From Bacteroidia bacterium (lineage in GTDB: Bacteria > Bacteroidota > Bacteroidia > JAESSM01 > NORP286), in NCBI GenBank assembly GCA_016764115.1, contig JAESSM010000019.1:1-8767 (forward strand): DNA of 8,767 bases, given 5' to 3'. The position numbers were made by a program, and so were the translations under genes. Positions 1-6,107 of this stretch are shown one piece after another (position 1 is the stretch's first letter; each line of letters begins with the position of its first letter). Under the pieces are notes generated by a model. That model was given only the letters and a program-made list of their open reading frames with translations. It was not told the DNA's origin and searched no databases.

Positions 1-1755
1 CCTGCTTCAGAGGCAATATTTACTGTTGAACCTGGGCCAAATGCACCCGTTTCTTCAGATACTTCCATTTGTTTTGGGCTTGCACCAACATTGTTTGCCC
101 AAGGGACAAACGTGAAATGGTATAGCGATTCTCTACTTAACAACTTAGTTAATTCTGGAAATTCATTTACAACAAGTGATTCCTCCGTTGGCACTTACAC
201 TTATTATTTAACCGATAGTATTTCAGGATGTGTTAGTTCAATTACAGAGATCACATTAGAAATTAATTCAGTTGCGACACCCCCTGCCGTTTCAGATCAA
301 ACTATCTGCCAAGGAGAAAACTCACCATTATTTACTGCAGCAGGTGGCAATGTGCGATGGTATTCTGATTCAACTTTAAAAACATTAATTCAAATTGGTA
401 ATAGTTTCAAATCTCAAGAATCCGATATCGGCACTTATACTTATTATTTAACTGACGGATTACCAGGTTCATGTATGAGCGCTAAAAGTAACGCAACTTT
501 AACAATACTTGGAAAACCAAGTACCCCCGTAGTTTTTGATAAGGCTGCATGCTTTGGAGGGACCGTACCTGCTTTCACCACATCCGGAAGTAATATTTCA
601 TGGTACAGTGATTCTTCACTCGTAGTGTTAATGGGAACAGGAAATTCATATGCAGCAGGAGATACAGCAGTCGGCTCTTATGACTACTTTGTAATCGATA
701 GTTCCAATGGATGTATAAGTGATATTGCTTCAGCAACAGTAACAATTGGTTCAAGTCTACCTTCACCAAATGTGACTTCGGAAACAGTTTGCGAAACATC
801 AACCATACCCGCTCTTATTGCATCCGGTTCTAATGTTAGTTGGTATGATGATGCAGGATTATCCAGTCTTGTAAATACAGGAAACTCATTTACCAGCACT
901 AAAACTGAGTCAGGAACTTATACTTATTTTGTTACTGATAGTGTTTCAGCAGGATGTGTTAGTTCTGCAAGTTCTGGAGTATTGACTATAGTTGCGGTTG
1001 CTTCAGCACCTGTTACTTCTGATACTTCAAGTTGTTATGGTGAAACTCCACCTGCATTAATTGCATCAGGTACAAATGTAACGTGGTTTAGTGATGCTGA
1101 ATTAGCGAATAGAATTCATAATGGCGATACTCTAAATACAGGAATACTCGACTTTGGTACTTACATTTATTATGTAACTGACAGCAATGCCACTTGTGGA
1201 CAAGGTCCTGCATCTACAGCATCACTTACGATTAATACTAATCCATTGGTAACAACCAATAAACTAACTATAACAATTGGCTTTGGAGATTCAACAGAAT
1301 TAGAAGCATACAATGCATCAACTTATGAATGGTTCCCATCTACTGGTTTAAGTGACACTGTAGGTTCTTTGGTAATGGCTTCACCAACTGCTGATCAGGT
1401 TTATGCCGTAATTGGAACAAACAAATTTGGCTGCAGTGATTCAGCCTCCATTACAGTTTTTATTGATTCTACAATCAGCATAAATGAAGCAACCATACTT
1501 AGTGGATTGTCTATTTATCCGAATCCATCATTAGGAAGGTTCACTGTTGAATTTTATATAACAGGCCAACATGAACCAGTAGATATGTGTATCATGAATG
1601 GTTTAGGTCAGATATTGACACAACATGAGTTAATTCCTGATAATGGTGAGTACAAGCAAGTAGTTAATGCTGAGGAACTAGCGAAAGGAGTTTATCATTT
1701 GCAGCTTGTAACGAAGAAAGGTACATTAAATAGGTTGGTTGTTATTAGTAAGTAA
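1..1755 (+). CDS. Secreted Ig-like repeat protein with T9SS type A sorting domain (5' partial)
   Basis: The frame is open from base 1, so this is the last 584 residues of a larger protein. The first start-like codon (TTG at 91) lies inside a repeat and is not a real start. Residues 16-411 hold five tandem Ig-like units of about 80 residues. Each has a Cys near its start (C-x-G or similar), a central W-Y/F-S/D-D motif, a G-T/S-Y-x-Y strand and a second Cys 53-55 residues after the first, probably a disulfide. This resembles the CHU_C-associated Ig_7 type. A divergent sixth sandwich domain follows (about 414-489). The C-terminus (about 503-584) has S-I-Y-P-N-P-S, a central I-M-N-G-L-G-Q and G-V-Y-H-L-Q-L, ending R-L-V-V-I-S-K: a type A sorting domain for T9SS export and cell-surface attachment or release. 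The domain content suggests an adhesin or a stalk for an upstream catalytic domain outside the window. The class is confident; the function is unknown. Confidence 0.92.
   Translation, partial: PASEAIFTVEPGPNAPVSSDTSICFGLAPTLFAQGTNVKWYSDSLLNNLVNSGNSFTTSDSSVGTYTYYLTDSISGCVSSITEITLEINSVATPPAVSDQTICQGENSPLFTAAGGNVRWYSDSTLKTLIQIGNSFKSQESDIGTYTYYLTDGLPGSCMSAKSNATLTILGKPSTPVVFDKAACFGGTVPAFTTSGSNISWYSDSSLVVLMGTGNSYAAGDTAVGSYDYFVIDSSNGCISDIASATVTIGSSLPSPNVTSETVCETSTIPALIASGSNVSWYDDAGLSSLVNTGNSFTSTKTESGTYTYFVTDSVSAGCVSSASSGVLTIVAVASAPVTSDTSSCYGETPPALIASGTNVTWFSDAELANRIHNGDTLNTGILDFGTYIYYVTDSNATCGQGPASTASLTINTNPLVTTNKLTITIGFGDSTELEAYNASTYEWFPSTGLSDTVGSLVMASPTADQVYAVIGTNKFGCSDSASITVFIDSTISINEATILSGLSIYPNPSLGRFTVEFYITGQHEPVDMCIMNGLGQILTQHELIPDNGEYKQVVNAEELAKGVYHLQLVTKKGTLNRLVVISK
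46..1233 (+). repeat. Five tandem coding repeats of about 240 bp (Ig-like domains)
   Basis: Units lie at about 46-264, 283-507, 526-747, 766-990 and 1009-1233. The Trp codons recur every 80-81 codons. Similarity is mainly at protein level, but patches are nearly identical in DNA: 190-212 and 430-452 match at 22 of 23 bases and are offset by exactly 240 bp. 214-239 resembles the stretch starting at 937 apart from a 3-base insertion. This points to tandem duplication with occasional exchange between units, so copy number may vary between strains. Confidence 0.85.
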
Positions 1756-1761
1756 GCAATC

Positions 1762-1853
1762 TTGTCATTCTGATTTCCAATTTATTGGAAGAAGAATCTT
1801 GTTTTTAAATCGCTTAGCAATAACAAGATCCTTCACTACGTTCAGGATGACAT
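1762..1853. repeat. REP-like imperfect inverted repeat with branched fold
   Basis: The outer arms are TGTCATTCTGA (1763-1773) and TCAGGATGACA (1842-1852), complementary at 10 of 11 positions, the odd one being a G-U wobble on the plus-strand RNA. Inside them, GAAGAATCTTGTT (1791-1803) pairs with AACAAGATCCTTC (1822-1834) at 12 of 13. Between the left outer and left inner arms is a perfect small hairpin, TTCCAA/TTGGAA (1775-1780 with 1785-1790). The whole folds as a three-way structure filling the gap between two converging genes. Arms of the type GTCATCCTGA...GAAGGATC recur between genes in many Bacteroidota as I remember them; copy number here was not checked. It may act as a bidirectional transcript end or RNA stabiliser. 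There is no T-run after it, so it is not a classic terminator. Confidence 0.75.
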
Positions 1854-1879
1854 CAAGTACGAAGATGGAGACGATTTTA

Positions 1880-2482
1880 TTAATTACAGTTTTCTTTGAT
1901 GGTATCGTAGGCATCAAAATAACCCAGTTCAGCAGATTTACTCCAATCTAAACAGGCACCCTCCTTATCTCCTGAGTCAAGCTTGGTCTTGCCTCTATTA
2001 AAATAAGCTTCATAATCTTCGGGATTCAATTCAATCACTTTAGAAAAATCATTAATAGATTCTTCGTACTGATTTAAATTCTTATAGGATAAGGCTCGAT
2101 TGTAATAAGCATCAGAGTATTCCGGATTTATTTTAACGCATTTGTCAAAATCCTGAATAGAACCTCTGTAATCTCCCATAATAGCTTTTAGTTTGCCTCT
2201 ACCCTTGAATGCTTTAATGTGTTTACCATCATATTTAATGGCTTTATTAAAACTCTCCATGGCAGTTTTATATTCTTTAAAAATAAACCTGCATTCTGCC
2301 AAGTAATAATGCCCTTCTATATTTTTTGGATCATTGTCAACTACCTGTTTTAAATCAACTATAGCGCCTTTATAGTTGCCTGTATTGAATTTTAGAATGC
2401 CATTTTGCAATTTAAGGTCAGCATCCTGAGCAAATAAAAAACTACATGGTAGAAAAAGAAGGTAAAAGATAATTTTTCTCAT
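1880..2482 (-). CDS. Secreted TPR-repeat protein, 200 aa
   Basis: It starts at ATG 2482 with a signal peptide at residues 1-19 (positive start, L/F-rich core, ending F-L-F-A-Q), so it is exported, probably to the periplasm. From residue 21 to the end come five 34-residue tetratricopeptide units: about 21-54, 55-88, 89-122, 123-156 and 157-190. They show the usual G/A-x-Y alpha-helical pattern and turns such as N-P-E-Y and N-P-E-D. The last unit has A-C-L-D-W-S-K-S-A-E-L-G-Y, common in Bacteroidota TPR proteins. The family scaffolds protein-protein contacts; no enzymatic motif is seen. It lies 65 bp downstream of the PorP/SprF-like gene on the same strand, so a role with that surface system is plausible. 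A one-mismatch -7 box (TATACTTG, 2497-2504) would allow a separate promoter. The partner is unknown. Confidence 0.9.
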   Translation of the reverse strand: MRKIIFYLLFLPCSFLFAQDADLKLQNGILKFNTGNYKGAIVDLKQVVDNDPKNIEGHYYLAECRFIFKEYKTAMESFNKAIKYDGKHIKAFKGRGKLKAIMGDYRGSIQDFDKCVKINPEYSDAYYNRALSYKNLNQYEESINDFSKVIELNPEDYEAYFNRGKTKLDSGDKEGACLDWSKSAELGYFDAYDTIKENCN

Positions 2483-2538
2483 ACGAAATACGAATACAAG
2501 TATAAAAGCGAAAATTGTTCCGAAAATAAGAAAATTTA

Positions 2539-2559
2539 ATTGAAGAATTATTCTTCAAT
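2539..2559 (-). terminator. Perfect 9-bp hairpin with the stop codon as its loop
   Basis: ATTGAAGAA (2539-2547) and TTCTTCAAT (2551-2559) are exact inverse complements, separated only by the three bases of the TAA stop codon of the PorP/SprF-like gene. On the minus-strand RNA the stem is followed by a T-rich stretch (TTAAATTTTCTTATTTT-like). It could be a weak intrinsic terminator or attenuator before the TPR gene. The stem has only two G-C pairs, so its strength is doubtful. Confidence 0.4.
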
Positions 2560-3501
2560 CCACTCGTGATAAGGTTGAGCAGCTGTGGTGCGGAATATGG
2601 TTGGGCTATTAGGCTTTAAATTCTTTTTACCGATTTGTAGTCCAAGGGAAATTTCGTGTGTTCCTGATGATCGGCCTGCCATTCCTGAACCACCAAATTC
2701 ATATGAATAGTTCATAGCTACCTTTTCGTAAAGTGCTCCACCAAAACTGAAACTCATAGTACCATCACCCCTGTAGGTTGGAGCTGCCCACAATTTACCT
2801 TTGTATTTGAACATTAGTGCTCCATCAAAGATCATGGAATTTGCAGTTGATCGTAAAACGAAATAAGGTGCCAACTCCATATTCCCATTTAGAGAAAATG
2901 AATAAAACGCATGAATAACACTATGATTTCTAAGTGTATAAACCACATCATTATTTGAATTCATCATTTGATTCTCTAATAGTCTTGGAACAGAAAATCC
3001 TATGTTTAATTTATCATAACGATATAACGCACCGAAACCGGTTTCAAAAGTAAATAAACTCAAGTCGTCATTATTTGCAAAAAACGGATCAGACATGTCT
3101 TGAGTATTAGCGCTTGTAAAATCTATCCTGTTTCTAATAATTCCGCTCTTGATTCCAAAACTCAAAGAACTTTTTGGTGATATATCTAAATGATAAGCAA
3201 ATGTAGTTAGCAATGAAAAAGACTTAAATATACCGGTTTGTTCACTCATCAATTCGGCACCTATGCCATATTTATTACCAATGGGACCATTAATGTTTAA
3301 CATTTCAACTCTTGTTGCACCTGGAACTCCCAACCAGTATTGACGATAAGTCATGAATGATTCAACTCCACCATTTATTCCTGCATAAGCAGGAGACAAT
3401 GAATATGGATTGATCAAATACTGATTGTTTAAAGGCAATTGCTGTGCATTTACAACTGATCCTAAAAACAAAAACATCAATACGTATCCTAACTTCTTCA
3501 C
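2548..3501 (-). CDS. PorP/SprF family type IX secretion outer-membrane protein, 317 aa
   Basis: The family members are predicted outer-membrane beta-barrels. SprF is needed for secretion or surface attachment of its neighbour SprB, and PorP belongs to the T9SS machinery. Visible hallmarks: a signal peptide (1-19, ending V-V-N-A), then Q-Y-L-I-N-P-Y-S-L-S-P-A-Y-A-G (27-41), Y-R-Q-Y-W-L-G-V-P-G-A (52-62) and N-G-P-I-G-N-K-Y-G-I-G (71-81). Alternating strands rich in Y, F and G run to the end, and the length is typical. The start is GTG at 3501, whose G is also the last base of the upstream TAG (TAGTG), so translation is probably coupled to the PKD/CHU_C gene. That pairing suggests this protein serves the upstream product as its dedicated partner. 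It is one of many paralogues usual in this phylum, so it is not called PorP itself. Confidence 0.93.
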   Translation of the reverse strand: MKKLGYVLMFLFLGSVVNAQQLPLNNQYLINPYSLSPAYAGINGGVESFMTYRQYWLGVPGATRVEMLNINGPIGNKYGIGAELMSEQTGIFKSFSLLTTFAYHLDISPKSSLSFGIKSGIIRNRIDFTSANTQDMSDPFFANNDDLSLFTFETGFGALYRYDKLNIGFSVPRLLENQMMNSNNDVVYTLRNHSVIHAFYSFSLNGNMELAPYFVLRSTANSMIFDGALMFKYKGKLWAAPTYRGDGTMSFSFGGALYEKVAMNYSYEFGGSGMAGRSSGTHEISLGLQIGKKNLKPNSPTIFRTTAAQPYHEWIEE

Positions 3502-4793
3502 TATTTCAATAAATTGATATTACCAATTTTTTCAGGTTTACTATCACATTTTAGTATGTAAAAATAAGATCCGGCAGGCAAATCTGATCCACTCCAATCG
3601 TTGTTATAATCATTGGAACTATAAACAACATCATTCCAAATATTATACACTGTGAATACACAAGTATTGTAGGAATTAATCTCATCAATCAAAAAATAAT
3701 CGTTATAACCATCATTATTAGGTGTTATCAAGTCATTTTCAATAGTAACTTCATCAGCCTGGTCTTTATAAATAATTTCTGTTGATAGCGTTTTTGTACA
3801 GTTATTGATATCAGTAACCAAAACAGAAAACACACCTCCTTTAGTAACGCTAATACTCTGAGTTGTCTCTCCATTGGACCATGAATACGAGTTAAAACTG
3901 CCATCTACGGAGATATCTAATGTTCCTCCTTGATAGATGATGGTATCGCCATCATACTCTAAACTTGCCGTAGGTTCCGAGTTCACTATTACAGAAACAG
4001 TAGCTGTATCTCTGCAATTATTTTCTGGAATAACATACAATGTAGCAGTAAATGTTCCACCAGAAGTATACTCATGTTTGGGAGAATTCTCAGAATCTTG
4101 TTCTCCATCACCAAAATCCCAGACATAAACTACATTCGTGTCACTACTAACAATGGACTTATTAGTAAAAACACTTTCACTACCAACACAAGCATCAGAA
4201 ACGGTGAAGCTTGCTTCAGGTTGGGTATAAACTTCAGTAGATTTAGTTGCAAAAGACATACAACCATTATCTGTAACACATTCTAACTTCGCAGTATACG
4301 AACCTGCAGGACCATTTACAAAAGAAGCTGTAGGTGAAGTACCAATTATTTCAGGAACTCCATCATTATTAAAATCCCAGCGATACTGTGTAATGGTTCC
4401 ACTTTCTAAAGTCGATTTATCCTTGTAAACTGCTGTCTTTCCCTGGCACAAATTGTCTACCTGAAAATTAACATTTGGGATAGGATATACAACTACATCT
4501 ATTGGAGTAGATAATGAATCGCTTGATCCATCAACCAAAACAGTTTTTAATCCAACCTTAAAAGTATCTGCAGATGTGTAAGTATAAATTACAGTTTGTC
4601 CGGAAGCATCATCGTAATCTCCATCGCCATCCAAATCCCAATTCCAGCTAGTGATCATTGTATCAGGCAAGGTAGAAGAACCGGTCAAAGTTGTTTGATC
4701 AGTGTAACATGCATTATTAGCTGTGAACGTTACATTAGCAAAAGAAATGAACGAAATAAAAATAATGCTTAATAAAAATACAATTCTCTTCAA
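3501..4793 (-). CDS. PKD-domain cell-surface protein with gliding-motility-associated (type B) C-terminal domain, 430 aa
   Basis: A signal peptide (1-19, M-K-R-I-V-F-L-L, ending S-F-A-N) is followed by three PKD-like domains: about 22-103 (W-D-L-D-G-D-G-D at 52-59, a possible Ca-binding loop), 105-188 (W-D-F-N-N-D-G, 139-145) and 192-271 (W-D-F-G-D-G, 225-230). An Ig-like domain with S-Y-S-W-S-N-G-E follows (about 275-341). The last 85 residues match the CHU_C/type B sorting domain: L-I-T-P-N-N-D-G-Y-N-D-Y-F, T-V-Y-N-I-W-N-D-V-V-Y, D-W-S-G, L-P-A-G-S-Y-F-Y-I and a final I-N-L-L-K. It should be exported by T9SS and held at the cell surface, probably by the coupled PorP/SprF-like protein. The start is TTG at 4793: it directly precedes the signal peptide, no in-frame ATG lies upstream within the gap, and the next Met is residue 46. 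It is short compared with adhesins such as SprB. The ligand is unknown. Confidence 0.9.
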   Translation of the reverse strand: MKRIVFLLSIIFISFISFANVTFTANNACYTDQTTLTGSSTLPDTMITSWNWDLDGDGDYDDASGQTVIYTYTSADTFKVGLKTVLVDGSSDSLSTPIDVVVYPIPNVNFQVDNLCQGKTAVYKDKSTLESGTITQYRWDFNNDGVPEIIGTSPTASFVNGPAGSYTAKLECVTDNGCMSFATKSTEVYTQPEASFTVSDACVGSESVFTNKSIVSSDTNVVYVWDFGDGEQDSENSPKHEYTSGGTFTATLYVIPENNCRDTATVSVIVNSEPTASLEYDGDTIIYQGGTLDISVDGSFNSYSWSNGETTQSISVTKGGVFSVLVTDINNCTKTLSTEIIYKDQADEVTIENDLITPNNDGYNDYFLIDEINSYNTCVFTVYNIWNDVVYSSNDYNNDWSGSDLPAGSYFYILKCDSKPEKIGNINLLK

Positions 4794-4822
4794 TTGATTG
4801 TTGCTATTGGGATTGTGAGGAG

Positions 4823-4830
4823 CAAAAGTA
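4823..4830 (-). promoter_or_regulatory. Candidate -7 box (TACTTTTG) for the PKD/PorP cluster
   Basis: Read on the minus strand, TACTTTTG fits the Bacteroidota -7 consensus TAnnTTTG exactly and lies 29 bases ahead of the TTG start. No TTG at the usual -33 distance is visible, so only half of the promoter signature is present. Confidence 0.45.
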
Positions 4831-4837
4831 AGGAAAA

Positions 4838-4901
4838 TTGTGGATTTTTTTCTAAAAAAATGCCAAAAATGTACAACCCTGTTTTGATAAGTTGTGGATA
4901 A
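4838..4901 (+). promoter_or_regulatory. Two TTGTGGAT direct repeats, one a perfect DnaA-box sequence
   Basis: TTGTGGAT occurs at 4838-4845 and 4892-4899, with starts 54 bases apart. The second extends to TGTGGATAA (4893-4901), the exact complement of TTATCCACA, the strong DnaA-box sequence. The first diverges after TGTGGAT. They sit in the 157-bp gap between divergent genes. They may be a regulator-binding pair or chance; nothing else here resembles an origin. Confidence 0.3.
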
Positions 4902-4921
4902 GTATTACATCAATAATTTTA
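4892..4921 (+). promoter_or_regulatory. Candidate promoter for the outer-membrane protein gene
   Basis: TTG (4892-4894), 19 bases, then TAATTTTA (4914-4921) approximates the Bacteroidota TTG-N19-TAnnTTTG arrangement, with one mismatch in the last -7 base. It lies 29 bases ahead of the ATG at 4951. The -33 TTG coincides with the second TTGTGGAT repeat, so a protein bound there could affect transcription. Confidence 0.35.
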
Positions 4922-4950
4922 ATTTAGTGGCGAATCAAATTTTTAAGATC

Positions 4951-5691
4951 ATGAAAAGTATTTCCTGTTATGTTGCTTTTGTAATGTTAAGTGTTTTATC
5001 ACTTAGTTCATTTGCGCAAGATGCGATTATTGAGCCTGCCAATGACACAGCCTTTGTGGAATTTGTGGACACTGCAACCAAGTACAATGAAATTGATCTC
5101 AACTTGTCTCAATGGGCCATTTTCTTTTTGGGGGGGCAAGCTGCACCTAAGTTTGAATCAAAATTCAAACATCACTTTAAATCAGGAAAGGCAATAAGGC
5201 TTGGGTTTGTATACACACCAAATGACGTTGCTACTGCAGTTAGTCAAAATGATAGCACTAACACAACAAACTCTATATCAAATGAAATTAATGGACTGAC
5301 CATTTTAAAGTTAGGTTTGGAATGGCAAAGAACATTGAATAATTTCACCGTATTTTATGGATTTGATATAATTGGAGGGCAAAACGAATCGAAAACAACA
5401 TTTACAACTTATAGACCTGACACCGTTGCAAAATCTGCCTTATTTATAAAAGAAACAGCTGAAAGTTCGACTGAGAATACTCAATTGGGAGTTGTTCCTT
5501 TTGCTGGTGTGAATTATAAATTAAGTAACCGGATATCTTTCAATATTCAGGGTGGCTTGAATATAATTTACAATACCGGAACTTCTAAACTAACTAATAT
5601 CTATAACGAAGTAACCAATAAATCTTATTCAGAGATCAATTTAGAGATGGAACCGATCATCAATAATTTCTCTATCAATTTTCACTTCTGA
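4951..5691 (+). CDS. Predicted outer-membrane beta-barrel protein, 246 aa, function unknown
   Basis: The start chosen is ATG 4951 because a signal peptide begins there (M-K-S-I-S-C-Y, hydrophobic core, ending S-S-F-A-Q at about residue 23). An upstream in-frame GTG at 4894 would put 19 untypical residues ahead of it and falls in the promoter region. After a short acidic linker, amphipathic strands with alternating aromatics run through the protein (W-A-I-F-F-L-G-G-Q, I-R-L-G-F-V-Y-T, F-T-V-F-Y-G-F-D-I-I, F-A-G-V-N-Y-K-L, I-S-F-N-I-Q-G-G-L). It ends I-N-F-H-F, with the C-terminal Phe expected for barrels recognised by the BAM complex. I do not recognise a specific family; an OmpW/OmpA-like small barrel is the best guess. 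It is transcribed divergently from the PKD cluster. A run of seven G at 5130-5136 interrupts otherwise AT-rich codons. Confidence 0.8.
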   Translation: MKSISCYVAFVMLSVLSLSSFAQDAIIEPANDTAFVEFVDTATKYNEIDLNLSQWAIFFLGGQAAPKFESKFKHHFKSGKAIRLGFVYTPNDVATAVSQNDSTNTTNSISNEINGLTILKLGLEWQRTLNNFTVFYGFDIIGGQNESKTTFTTYRPDTVAKSALFIKETAESSTENTQLGVVPFAGVNYKLSNRISFNIQGGLNIIYNTGTSKLTNIYNEVTNKSYSEINLEMEPIINNFSINFHF

Positions 5692-5693
5692 CC

Positions 5694-5781
5694 CTTCGAT
5701 AATATGTCAGTCTGAGTTTATCGAAGACTAACTATAGTTGTTGAGATTTGGGAAAAGACACTTCGATAAACTCAGTGTGAC
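5694..5781. repeat. REP-like inverted repeat, probable terminator of the outer-membrane protein gene
   Basis: The left arm (5706-5726, beginning GTCAGTCTGAG) and right arm (5761-5781, ending CTCAGTGTGAC) are inverse complements at 19 of 21 positions. They include 15 contiguous pairs, CTGAGTTTATCGAAG against its complement. The 34-base loop contains the palindrome AACTATAGTT (5730-5739). An extra CTTCGATA at 5694-5701 can pair with TATCGAAG (5719-5726) as an alternative hairpin. On the plus strand the stem is followed by nine T (5788-5796), so it can work as an intrinsic terminator for the upstream gene. The T-run lies in the last codons of the converging nuclease gene, and the right arm begins in that gene's stop codon. 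Confidence 0.75.
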
Positions 5782-6080
5782 TACGTGTTTTTTTTTCGAT
5801 TAGAGAATCGAACAATTTCATCCCAATCTCCCTCAATTAAGGCCTCTTTCTTCTTTCTGTTCCAACCTTTAATCTGCTTTTCAAATTTAATAGCTTGGTT
5901 TGGATCATGAAAATGTTCTTGAAAAAGAAGTTTTAATGGTCTCTTGCTGTAGGTATAGCTACTTCGACTGGCTCCTGTTTCATGCTCAAACATTCTTCTA
6001 TCAATATCATTGGTAATACCAGTATAATAAGAATCATCCGAGCATTTAAGAATATATACAGTATATTTATCGTTAGTCAT
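5781..6080 (-). CDS. Stand-alone GIY-YIG nuclease domain protein, 99 aa
   Basis: One GIY-YIG domain fills the protein, as in the small YhbQ/UPF0213 group. V-Y-I (8-10) stands for GIY and Y-T-G (19-21) for YIG, followed by I-T-N-D-I-D-R-R (22-29) with the catalytic Arg, H33, and K-F-E-K-Q-I-K-G-W (65-73), where E67 is the expected metal-binding Glu. The key catalytic positions all look intact. A basic tail follows (R-K-K-K-E-A-L-I, later N-R-K-K-N-T). Relatives cut DNA, some of them structured or single-stranded, but the substrate of this small class is poorly defined. The start is ATG 6080; no ribosome site is obvious. The gene stands between an inverted repeat (right arm starting in its TAG) and a half-copy just upstream, an arrangement that may be functional. 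The last codons contain A9, a possible slippage tract. Confidence 0.92.
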   Translation of the reverse strand: MTNDKYTVYILKCSDDSYYTGITNDIDRRMFEHETGASRSSYTYSKRPLKLLFQEHFHDPNQAIKFEKQIKGWNRKKKEALIEGDWDEIVRFSNRKKNT

Positions 6081-6094
6081 TCTTGAACTAATCG

Positions 6095-6107
6095 GTCAGT
6101 CTGAGTT
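6095..6107. repeat. Half-copy of the REP-like motif; 13-bp direct repeat of 5706-5718
   Basis: GTCAGTCTGAGTT at 6095-6107 is identical to 5706-5718, and the match ends at both borders. The two copies bracket a unit of 389 bp (one copy included) containing the GIY-YIG gene and the rest of the inverted repeat. The copy also supplies two bases of the TAA stop codon (6106-6108) of the glycosidase gene. Confidence 0.7.

Noticed and set aside
684..899. Minus-strand frames inside the Ig-like repeats (also 575-802)
   Set aside because: These are antisense shadows of the repeat-coding frame.
46..1233. CRISPR array
   Set aside because: The periodicity is about 240 bp and coding, with continuous frame and protein-level repeats; there are no short identical repeats with spacers.
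91..1755. A complete 554-residue gene starting at 91
   Set aside because: The codon at 91 is TTG inside an Ig-like unit, there is no signal peptide, and the frame is open back to base 1. The gene is 5' partial.
1739..1951. 70-residue plus-strand reading frame between the Ig-like protein and the TPR gene
   Set aside because: It runs through the REP-like repeat and into the antisense of the TPR gene, with no recognisable protein features.
4074..4286. Plus-strand frames opposite the PKD gene (also 3937-4128)
   Set aside because: These are antisense shadows; the PKD and sorting-domain motifs on the minus strand fix the real frame.
4838..4901. Replication origin
   Set aside because: There is one perfect DnaA-box sequence and one partial, with no dnaA, dnaN or parAB genes and no box cluster. 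At most a regulatory site.
4894..4950. N-terminal extension of the outer-membrane protein from GTG 4894
   Set aside because: It would place 19 residues before a clear signal peptide that begins at ATG 4951, and it overlaps the likely promoter.
5706..6107. Classical insertion sequence
   Set aside because: There is no transposase, no terminal inverted repeats bounding the whole unit, and only a 13-bp direct repeat that is part of the repeat motif itself. It is kept as a hypothesis in the findings, not annotated as a mobile element.
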